22,784 nucleotides of DNA. Source: Desulfotomaculum sp. (GTDB lineage Bacteria; Bacillota; Desulfotomaculia; Desulfotomaculales; Nap2-2B). The notes below the pieces were generated by a model. It saw nothing but the letters and a program-made list of their open reading frames with translations, did no database searches and had not been told where the DNA came from. The stretch is from contig DMZI01000032.1 of NCBI GenBank assembly GCA_003485325.1, forward strand, positions 41,462 to 64,245, written 5' to 3'. Below are positions 16,279-22,784 of the stretch, in pieces; positions within the stretch are counted from its first letter, which is position 1; each line of letters begins with the position of its first letter. The position numbers were made by a program, and so were the translations under genes.

Positions 16279-16305
16279 GAGGGAATGCCGCTATGGCATT
16301 CCCTC
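16279..16305 (+). terminator. Hairpin between the first and second genes of the operon
   Basis: GAGGGAATGCC (16279-16289) pairs perfectly with GGCATTCCCTC (16295-16305) around GCTAT. No U-run follows, so it is probably an RNA-stabilising or processing hairpin, or a weak terminator that lets part of the transcription continue to the transporter genes. Confidence 0.6.
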
Positions 16306-16377
16306 ATCTGGGTTCGGTAGTTGGATTTCTCCTCGGAGTGATTAAATTATACCGTATCCGAAAGGAATGAAAATATA

Positions 16378-18018
16378 ATGCAAAAATACGTAAGGGCCTT
16401 AGCTATCTTTCTCCTAATCTGTATCATTTCACAATGTACGCCGACAGCTTTTACAGCCGAAACAGGGCGGTCAAGTATTTCCATTGAAAAAGCTGTTGAG
16501 GATACCGGAGCATATCTGCTAAAAACAGTCAATAACCCGCAGGTAGGCTCCATCGGCGGCGAATGGGCGGTGATCGGGCTGGCCCATTCGGGTTGTCCGG
16601 TGCCGCCAAGCTGGTATGAGACCTATTATAGAAATCTTGTGGCTTCTGTCCGGAAGAATGATGGTATCCTGCATGAAAAAAAGTACACCGAATATTCCAG
16701 GGTAATTCTCGCACTTACCGTTATAGGCCGAGATCCCACTGATGTGGGAGGTTATAATCTGCTCGACAAACTGGGTGATTATAATAAGGTTATCTGGCAG
16801 GGAATAAACGGCCCTATTTTTGCACTAATTGCCCTGAATTCAGGAAATTATCAAGTCCCGGTGTGCAAAGGTGCAGAGGTGCAGACCACACGAAAATTGC
16901 TTATTGATCAAATTACCTCGCAACAGTTGCCCGATGGAGGTTTTTCTCTGGAGGGCGAAACGGCCGACCCGGATATTACGGCCATGGTGCTTCAGGCGCT
17001 TGCGCCATATAAAGAGCAGATTGACATAAAAGCAGTAATTGACAGGGCGCTTAACTGCCTGTCAAACTTGCAAAACAGTGACGGAGGATACTCAAACAAT
17101 GGATTAGATAATTCGGAAAGCACGGTACAGGTGCTTGTCTCGCTCACCGGACTGGGTATCAATCCTGATACCGACACTCGCTTTATCAAACGCGGTTGCT
17201 CAGTGGTTGACAATCTTATGAACTTTTATGTATCCGGTGGAGGCTTTAAAAATGCTACGGATGATGCGGGACCGAATGGCATGGCGACTGAACAGGGTTT
17301 TTATGGACTGGTTGCCTATAAAAGATTCCTTAACGGTAAAAATGGGTTATATGATATGAGTTACTCTACGGATTTGACTGGGGGGGGAAGCAGCGAAAAA
17401 ACAGGCCTGCCTGATAAAAACCCTGATGTAAAAAGGAGTCCTATTATTTCCCCTGGCAAAACTTTTAATGATATTGCCGGAAGTGAATCGAAAGAGACGA
17501 TAGAAGCCCTAGCCGCTCGAAGAATCCTGAACGGTGTCAGCAACACTAGCTTTGAACCAGGCCGCACTATGACCAGAGCGGAATTTGCGGCGGTTGTGGT
17601 CCGGGCGCTGGGTCTTACGCCTTTGGCTAAACCCATCTTTAGTGATGTGATGTCGGCTAGCTGGTATGCACCCTATGTCGGCACGGCCTATACATACGGA
17701 ATTATAACCGGTACATCGAAATACTGGTTTTCTCCGGAGAATACCATTACCCGCGAACAGGCGGCGGTCATGGTGACAAGAGCAGCCCGGCTTTGCGGGA
17801 TGGATATCGAAATGACCAATGTGGAAACCCGCGATGTATTGGCGCAATTTCCAGACTATATGACGAGTTCCACTTGGGCAAGAGGGGCACTGGCATTTTG
17901 TTACCAGAATGATATACTTTCCCAGAAGGTTGTAAATATCAGACCCCAAGAAGCGGTTACCCGAACGGAGATCGCCCATATGATCTATATTATGCTGCAA
18001 AAGGCAAATCTCATCTAG
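16378..18018 (+). CDS. S-layer-anchored protein with transcobalamin/prenyltransferase-like alpha-toroid domain
   Basis: 546 residues, secreted. Signal peptide at about 1-27 (cleavage near FTA-ETG; the IISQC before it is a poor lipobox). Residues about 33-325 contain alpha-helical repeats of the alpha6/alpha6 toroid type, with motifs LPDGGFSLEGETADPDITAM (184-203), NSDGGYSNNGLDNSEST (233-249) and GGGFKNATDDAG (287-298). This fold is shared by terpene cyclases, prenyltransferase beta subunits and the N-terminal domain of animal intrinsic factor/transcobalamin. The cyclase motif DxDDTA is degenerate here (DPDITA), so cyclase activity is unlikely. Three SLH repeats follow at 362-413, 419-475 and 487-543 (TRAEF, TREQ, TRTE). 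It lies 125 bases after the giant protein. Predicted role: cobalamin binding at the cell surface (inference). Confidence 0.84.
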   Translation: MQKYVRALAIFLLICIISQCTPTAFTAETGRSSISIEKAVEDTGAYLLKTVNNPQVGSIGGEWAVIGLAHSGCPVPPSWYETYYRNLVASVRKNDGILHEKKYTEYSRVILALTVIGRDPTDVGGYNLLDKLGDYNKVIWQGINGPIFALIALNSGNYQVPVCKGAEVQTTRKLLIDQITSQQLPDGGFSLEGETADPDITAMVLQALAPYKEQIDIKAVIDRALNCLSNLQNSDGGYSNNGLDNSESTVQVLVSLTGLGINPDTDTRFIKRGCSVVDNLMNFYVSGGGFKNATDDAGPNGMATEQGFYGLVAYKRFLNGKNGLYDMSYSTDLTGGGSSEKTGLPDKNPDVKRSPIISPGKTFNDIAGSESKETIEALAARRILNGVSNTSFEPGRTMTRAEFAAVVVRALGLTPLAKPIFSDVMSASWYAPYVGTAYTYGIITGTSKYWFSPENTITREQAAVMVTRAARLCGMDIEMTNVETRDVLAQFPDYMTSSTWARGALAFCYQNDILSQKVVNIRPQEAVTRTEIAHMIYIMLQKANLI

Positions 18019-18047
18019 CCCCTGCGCTTTAAAGGATGGAATGTAAA

Positions 18048-18803
18048 ATGAAGAACAGGATGCAGATAAACAAAGTTCTGGCAGTGGCAGTCGTTCTTTG
18101 TGTGCTGGCAGCAGCCTGGTTTTATGGCGGTAACAATCATAACAGTGATAATGCTACACCGTCCCAGAAACCGGCGAGTACGATGAAATCCGGAGAAGCT
18201 GAATTCCCTTCCATAAAGGCGCATGGTCAAACAACTGAAAAAGCAATGGTATCGCAGGCTCATTCGGATGATTCAGCCAGAACCAAATCAGGAAGCGCTG
18301 CCAACCAAATACTGACCGATCCGCTGACGCCAGGGAAACCGCAGCCGGTGGAACCGCAGAATGCGCAAGTTACAGGTAAAAAACGTACCTGCACCTTGTC
18401 GGTGGAATGCACCACCATCCTCCACAATATGAAGGATTTTAACCAGGACAAATTGGAGATGTTGCCCTCGGACGGTATCATTTTTCCTGCCCAAAAGGTC
18501 ACCTTCTTCGAGGGTGAGTCTGTCTTTAATGTCTCGCAGCGTGAAATGAAAAAAGCCGGTATCCAGTTCGAGTTTGAGGCTACGCCGCTTTATAACTCAA
18601 ATTACATTGAGAGCATAAACAACATATACGAATTTGATTGTGGAGAGCTTTCCGGCTGGATGTATAAAGTCAACGGCTGTTTCCCGAATTATGGATGCTC
18701 CCGCTATGAACTGAAAGACGGCGATAATATCGAATGGGTCTATACCTGTAATTCTGGCCGTGATCTGGGTGGAAATTATGTAACAAACAGAGGGGGCGTA
18801 TGA
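18048..18803 (+). CDS. Membrane-anchored DUF4430 (transcobalamin C-terminal-like) protein
   Basis: 251 residues. I chose the ATG at 18048 because AAAGGATGG lies 8-9 bases upstream; an ATG at 18036 overlaps that site. Residues 8-26 form one hydrophobic segment (VLAVAVVLCVLAAAWF), a signal anchor or uncleaved signal. A Ser/Thr/Pro/Gln-rich linker (28-110) would span the wall. Residues 112-234 form a DUF4430 domain (YIESINNIYEFDCGELSGWM, VNGCFPNYGC, LKDGDNIEWVYTC) with six cysteines (115, 121, 198, 211, 217, 234) that could form disulfides. The gene shares an ATGA overlap with the transporter gene after it, so it is very likely coupled to the importer. It could hand a ligand from the wall proteins to the S component (inference). 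Confidence 0.86.
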   Translation: MKNRMQINKVLAVAVVLCVLAAAWFYGGNNHNSDNATPSQKPASTMKSGEAEFPSIKAHGQTTEKAMVSQAHSDDSARTKSGSAANQILTDPLTPGKPQPVEPQNAQVTGKKRTCTLSVECTTILHNMKDFNQDKLEMLPSDGIIFPAQKVTFFEGESVFNVSQREMKKAGIQFEFEATPLYNSNYIESINNIYEFDCGELSGWMYKVNGCFPNYGCSRYELKDGDNIEWVYTCNSGRDLGGNYVTNRGGV

Positions 18804-19693
18804 TGAAGGACGCTTTTTCAACCTTTCACCCAATTGTGAATTTCACCTGGTTTACCGCCGTATTGTTATTTTCCATGTATTTTATGCATCCAGTCTGTCT
18901 TGGCGTTTCGTTTTTCTGCGCCATTGCCTATTCTGTTTATCTCAATAGGGAAAAAGCCATCTATTTCAACTTAAAATACATGCTGCCCCTGCTGATTATT
19001 ACGGCTCTTATCAATCCTGCTTTCAACCATGAGGGCGGAACCATCCTGACCTATCTTTACGACGGTAATCCATTGACCCTCGAATCCATTATCTATGGAA
19101 TTGCCGCGGCGGTGATGCTGATCAGCGTTATCTGCTGGTTTTCCTGCTACAATGTGGTGATGACCTCTGATAAGTTCGTATATCTCTTTGGGCGGGTCAT
19201 CCCCTCCTTATCGCTGGTTTTTTCAATGACTCTAAGATTTGTGCCCCATTTTAAGGCACAAATTGGAATTGTGTCAAATGCGCAGAAAGGAGTAGGAAGG
19301 GATGTTTCCAACGGAAGCCTTATGCAAAGGATAAGCCATGGAATTCGCATTCTATCCATCATGGTGACCTGGGCGCTGGAAAACGCTATTGAGACGGCTG
19401 ATAGTATGAAAAGCCGCGGATATGGCCTGCCGGGGCGCACCGCTTTTTCCATATATCGCTTTGATAAGCGGGACAAGTATGCCATGATCTTCATTTTACT
19501 CTGTACAGGTTACATTATTGCCGGCTCATTATCAGGCGGCTTGTATTACCGCTATTTTCCCACCATCAATGGAATGGGCGCTAAACCATATTCGTTGAGT
19601 TTGTATATTTGTTATCTGGCATTATGCATTGCCCCAGTCATCATAAATATAATGGAGGATCGGAAATGGAAAGCTACACAGTCAGGCATCTGA
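18800..19693 (+). CDS. ECF transporter transmembrane component (EcfT/CbiQ family)
   Basis: 297 residues with about six to eight hydrophobic segments (20-46, 59-75, 93-117, 132-144, 227-245, 265-285). EcfT proteins couple ATP hydrolysis by the two ATPases to toppling of the substrate-binding S component. The cytoplasmic coupling region has LRFVPHF and AQKGVGRD (144-168), then ADSMKSRGYGLPGRT (200-214), where the Arg-Gly core of the ATPase-contacting motif is visible. Start at 18800 in an ATGA overlap with the previous gene. Its 3' end overlaps the ATPase gene by 28 bases. The order surface proteins, T, then A-A-S suggests one functional importer. Confidence 0.88.
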   Translation: MMKDAFSTFHPIVNFTWFTAVLLFSMYFMHPVCLGVSFFCAIAYSVYLNREKAIYFNLKYMLPLLIITALINPAFNHEGGTILTYLYDGNPLTLESIIYGIAAAVMLISVICWFSCYNVVMTSDKFVYLFGRVIPSLSLVFSMTLRFVPHFKAQIGIVSNAQKGVGRDVSNGSLMQRISHGIRILSIMVTWALENAIETADSMKSRGYGLPGRTAFSIYRFDKRDKYAMIFILLCTGYIIAGSLSGGLYYRYFPTINGMGAKPYSLSLYICYLALCIAPVIINIMEDRKWKATQSGI

Positions 19694-22431
19694 CCTTTTC
19701 CTATCCTCAACAAAAAAGAAAGGTGCTGGATGACCTTTCTTTTTCAATCGGGCAGGGGCAATTTATTACTCTTTGCGGCCCTTCCGGCTGCGGGAAAACC
19801 ACTTTGCTGCGGCAGCTTAAAACTGTGCTTACACCCCAGGGCGAACGGAGCGGAGAGATTTTTTTTGAAGGTACGCTCCTAGCAAACCTTGACCAGCGTA
19901 CTCAGAGCAGCAGGATTGGTTTCGTGATGCAATCTGCTGAGAATCAGATTGTTACCGACAAGGTGTGGCACGAGCTAGCCTTCGGGATGGAGAGCCTAGG
20001 CTTCGACACACCGACCACCCGCTTAAGAGTTGCCGAAATGGCATCGTTTTTTGGAATACAGACCTGGTTTCACCAAAATGTCAACGAATTGTCCGGCGGG
20101 CAAAAACAGCTGCTTAATCTTGCCGCCATAATGGTTATGCAGCCGTCGGTGCTGATATTGGACGAGCCTATCGGACAATTGGACCCCATCGCGGCAGCGG
20201 AATTACTTGCTGTTATAGGCAAGATCAACCGGGAGCTTGGAGTCACCGTAATCATGACTGAGCATCGTCTGGAGGAGGTATTTCCCCTTTCGGACCGGGT
20301 GCTGGTCATGGATGAAGGACATATTATCTATGATGGCACTCCGCAGAACGTTGGTATGCAGCTAAAGGAAAGGCAGCATAGTATGTTTTTTGCCCTACCG
20401 GTTCCTATGCGCATTTACGTCGGCGTGGAGAATAACTTGTCTTGTCCGGTTACTGTAAGGGAAGGCCGCAAATGGCTGGACTCATTTGCCGAGCAGCATC
20501 CGCTGTGCGAAGTACCCATGATAAATACAAAGGTGTATGAGAAAAAAAGTACGTCAGCTGTTGAACTTAAAGACGTGTGGTTCCGCTATGAAAAGGGTGC
20601 GCCCGACATAGTAAAAGGGCTTTCCATTAAAGTATTTCCCGGTGAGTTTTATGCCATTCTTGGCGGTAACGGCACTGGAAAAACAACAGCTTTATCGCTG
20701 ATCTCGGGCATAAATAAACCTTATCGGGGAACAGTGAGAATAAACGGGCAGGATCAATTCAAACCTAATGATCGGCATCTGTTCAATAGGCTTTTGGGAG
20801 TCCTGCCGCAAAACCCAAAGGCACTTTTCGTAAAGAAAACGGTTAAAGAGGATCTCTATGAGATACTCCATGAGCTGAAGTTATCTAAATTTGAAAAAGA
20901 AAATAGAGTGCAAGCGGTTTCTGAGTTGTGCCGCCTGAGTGACCTGCTTTTCATGCACCCCTATGACCTTTCGAGCGGTGAGCAACAGCGGGCGGCATTG
21001 GCCAAGGTGCTGCTGCTTGAGCCTGAAATCCTGCTTCTGGACGAGCCCACCAAAGGATTTGACGCTGAATTCAAGCATGTTTTTGCCACAATTCTAAGTC
21101 AACTTCTGCAGAAGGGTGTTGCCATCATCATGGTAAGCCATGATATCGAGTTCTGCGCCCAATATGCCCACCGCTGCGCCATGTTTTTTGACGGCAATAT
21201 TGTCAGTTCGGATCTGACCCGCCGATTCTTTTCCTGCAATAGCTTCTATACTACGGCTGCTAATCGCATGGCCCGGCATAAACTACCGTTTGCGATAACG
21301 CCTGACGATATAATTACCGCATGCAGAGGAAAGATAAAGCCTTTTGAGGTAAAACAGACAGAAGCAACTGATGCCACATATGAAACTTTCTCCAGCAAAA
21401 CCCAGGAATCATCAGAAGAACGAGAATCTGCATCCAAGCATAATAATAGACCCCGAAAACTGACCCTGGGATGTAAGATCACAGCCGCTTTAGCTGCGCT
21501 GGCATTTCTGACTACGATATGGTTTATTTTCTTAGAATCTGAGGGCTTCGCTATGTTTGTGGGCGGGGGCGACATGGCTGCCCGACTGGCCGGACAGCCC
21601 GACGTAATCTGGCGTTATACGGTGTTACTAGTTATCCTGGGGGCTGAACTTGTCATTTTCTATTTTGCGCTTCATCCAAAAGGGTTAGATACAGCTATAG
21701 ATAATATGCAGGTAGCACCAGATAACCGTCATCTTTCTAAACGCACATTGGCGGCCATGCTAATGATTCTGATTGCTATACCGCTGACTATTTATACAGG
21801 TATCTATTATTTAAATGACCGCAAATATTATTTTATAAGCATGCTCATCATTCTGGAAACCATGCTGCCTTTTATGATGATATTTGAAGACCATAAGCCA
21901 CAGGCCCGGGAATTGATCATCATTTCCGTGCTTTGCGCCATCGGAGTGGCTGGCCGGGCCGCTTTTTTTATGCTCCCCCAGTTTAAACCGGTCGTGGCCA
22001 TCGTTATCATTTCCGCTGTGGCGTTCGGCGGCGAAACGGGATTTATGGTGGGCGCGGTCACTGCTTTTGTCTCCAATATATTCTTCGGTCAGGGACCATG
22101 GACGCCTTGGCAGATGTTCGCCTTCGGTATTATAGGATTTCTAGCAGGTGTACTGTTCCGCAAGGGCATCCTGCGAAGAAACACCGGAGCACTCTGCCTC
22201 TTTGGCTGGTTGGCCACATTTTTCATTTACGGAGGCATCATGAACCCTGCGTCAGTGTTGATGTTTCAGAACCATCCCACTAAGGAAATGTTTTATTTAG
22301 TATACATTCAGGGTATGCCCTTTGACCTTGTCCATGCCACTGCTACCGTAATCTTTCTATTGTTCATCGCTCAGCCCATGCTGGAAAAGCTGGATAGAAT
22401 AAAAATAAAATATAACCTGCTGGAGAACTGA
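19666..22431 (+). CDS. ECF transporter fusion: two ABC ATPases plus S-component-like membrane domain
   Basis: 921 residues. I chose ATG 19666 because TGGAGGATC precedes it and the protein then starts MESYTVRHLTFSYP. ATPase 1 has Walker A GPSGCGKTT (38-46), LSGGQ (142-146), LILDEP with Glu167, and His200. ATPase 2 has GGNGTGKTT (333-341), LSSGE (435-439), LLLDEP with Glu460, and His492. A polar linker (560-600) is followed by about nine hydrophobic segments to 905. Residues 750-905 match the ECF S-component style: GRAAFFMLPQFKPVVAIV, AFGGETGFMVGAVTAFVSN, FFGQGPWTPWQMFAFG. S components are normally separate, so an A-A-S single chain with a separate T is unusual. Substrate: cobalamin or another corrinoid, inferred from the riboswitch. 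It reads as one intact frame. Confidence 0.9.
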   Translation: MESYTVRHLTFSYPQQKRKVLDDLSFSIGQGQFITLCGPSGCGKTTLLRQLKTVLTPQGERSGEIFFEGTLLANLDQRTQSSRIGFVMQSAENQIVTDKVWHELAFGMESLGFDTPTTRLRVAEMASFFGIQTWFHQNVNELSGGQKQLLNLAAIMVMQPSVLILDEPIGQLDPIAAAELLAVIGKINRELGVTVIMTEHRLEEVFPLSDRVLVMDEGHIIYDGTPQNVGMQLKERQHSMFFALPVPMRIYVGVENNLSCPVTVREGRKWLDSFAEQHPLCEVPMINTKVYEKKSTSAVELKDVWFRYEKGAPDIVKGLSIKVFPGEFYAILGGNGTGKTTALSLISGINKPYRGTVRINGQDQFKPNDRHLFNRLLGVLPQNPKALFVKKTVKEDLYEILHELKLSKFEKENRVQAVSELCRLSDLLFMHPYDLSSGEQQRAALAKVLLLEPEILLLDEPTKGFDAEFKHVFATILSQLLQKGVAIIMVSHDIEFCAQYAHRCAMFFDGNIVSSDLTRRFFSCNSFYTTAANRMARHKLPFAITPDDIITACRGKIKPFEVKQTEATDATYETFSSKTQESSEERESASKHNNRPRKLTLGCKITAALAALAFLTTIWFIFLESEGFAMFVGGGDMAARLAGQPDVIWRYTVLLVILGAELVIFYFALHPKGLDTAIDNMQVAPDNRHLSKRTLAAMLMILIAIPLTIYTGIYYLNDRKYYFISMLIILETMLPFMMIFEDHKPQARELIIISVLCAIGVAGRAAFFMLPQFKPVVAIVIISAVAFGGETGFMVGAVTAFVSNIFFGQGPWTPWQMFAFGIIGFLAGVLFRKGILRRNTGALCLFGWLATFFIYGGIMNPASVLMFQNHPTKEMFYLVYIQGMPFDLVHATATVIFLLFIAQPMLEKLDRIKIKYNLLEN

Positions 22432-22784
22432 AGGACCGCATAAAAGGACTGCCGGGGAAGCACTGTAAAGGGTTCTTTCAGCAGGATTTACTTTACCGAG
22501 GAGCTTCTTAATTCTCAAGCCTCTTTGCTGACTATTGGTTCCTCATATGATACCATATCTTCAGGGAGTTGGTCTTAAATGACTCGGTGGGATAAGCTAT
22601 ACGACCGGATAGACACCCATGCTGCCAATGCAGCGCCATCAGAAGGATGAAAATTCATCAATAAAGGAAGGGCAATGCTTTAAGTGCGATTTTGAGCCTT
22701 CATTCAAAGAACGAGAGAACCCGAGGATAAGCGAGGGAATTGTTTGAGGCGCATTAGCGTCAAGTTTTGACCGAGCCCGAGGGT
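22432..22784. other. Gene-free tail of the window
   Basis: No supported gene and no clear terminator after the transporter. A 23-codon frame at 22579-22650 (MTRWDKLYDRIDTHAANAAP) has an AGGGAG about 11 bases upstream but no known family. The end, from about 22710, is rich in CCCGAGG/GCGAGGG steps (CCCGAGG at 22720-22726 and 22776-22782). It may be the edge of a repeated element continuing beyond the window. Confidence 0.35.

Noticed and set aside
16378..18018. Reading the toroid protein as a squalene-hopene cyclase or prenyltransferase
   Set aside because: The DxDDTA catalytic motif is replaced by DPDITA. The protein has a signal peptide and SLH repeats, so it acts outside the cell, and the operon is under a B12 riboswitch.
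1..22784. CRISPR arrays, tRNA or rRNA genes, intact insertion sequences
   Set aside because: No regularly spaced direct repeats, no cloverleaf with a CCA-type end, no rRNA motifs and no transposase reading frame were seen.

Overview
The window looks like chromosomal DNA of an anaerobic, monoderm Firmicute, most like the Peptococcaceae/Pelotomaculum–Desulfotomaculum group. This is inferred from gene content: greA-lysS next to dusB-coaX-birA, surface proteins anchored by SLH domains, an ECF-type vitamin transporter, a selenocysteine-containing SelD, Firmicute-type AGGAGG ribosome sites, and clean sigma-A promoters. No sequence search was possible.

Left part, 1-4961, minus strand: a housekeeping and cofactor block. 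A perfect TTGACA-N17-TATAAT promoter drives greA and lysS (lysS runs off the left edge). Upstream of it lies a tight operon of cobO, birA, coaX and dusB. From 4962 to 5308 there is unassigned DNA with two inverted repeats.

Middle part, 5309-11199: trxA with its own promoter and terminator; a small winged-helix-like protein whose stop codon sits in a perfect 15-bp hairpin; rarA; a convergent selD; an Amidohydro_3 family hydrolase; and a lone CheY/Spo0F-type receiver whose ribosome site is a run of 11 G. The selD gene starts about 26 codons upstream of the start that UGA-as-stop reading would give, because its catalytic residue is encoded by an in-frame UGA (selenocysteine).

Right part, 11506-22431, plus strand: the most interesting unit. 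A cobalamin riboswitch with a visible antiterminator/terminator switch precedes a five-gene operon. (A) A 1433-residue secreted SLH protein has two DUF4430-like domains and a beta-propeller-like region. (B) A secreted SLH protein carries an alpha/alpha-toroid repeat domain. (C) A membrane-anchored protein ends in a DUF4430 domain. (D) An EcfT/CbiQ-type transmembrane protein follows. (E) A single 921-residue chain fuses two ABC ATPases to a membrane S-component-like domain. DUF4430 resembles the C-terminal domain of animal transcobalamin and intrinsic factor, and the toroid resembles their N-terminal alpha6/alpha6 domain. Together with the B12 riboswitch this suggests a wall-anchored corrinoid capture relay that feeds an ECF importer. 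The function is inferred from architecture and regulation, not shown.

The last 353 bases hold no supported gene.
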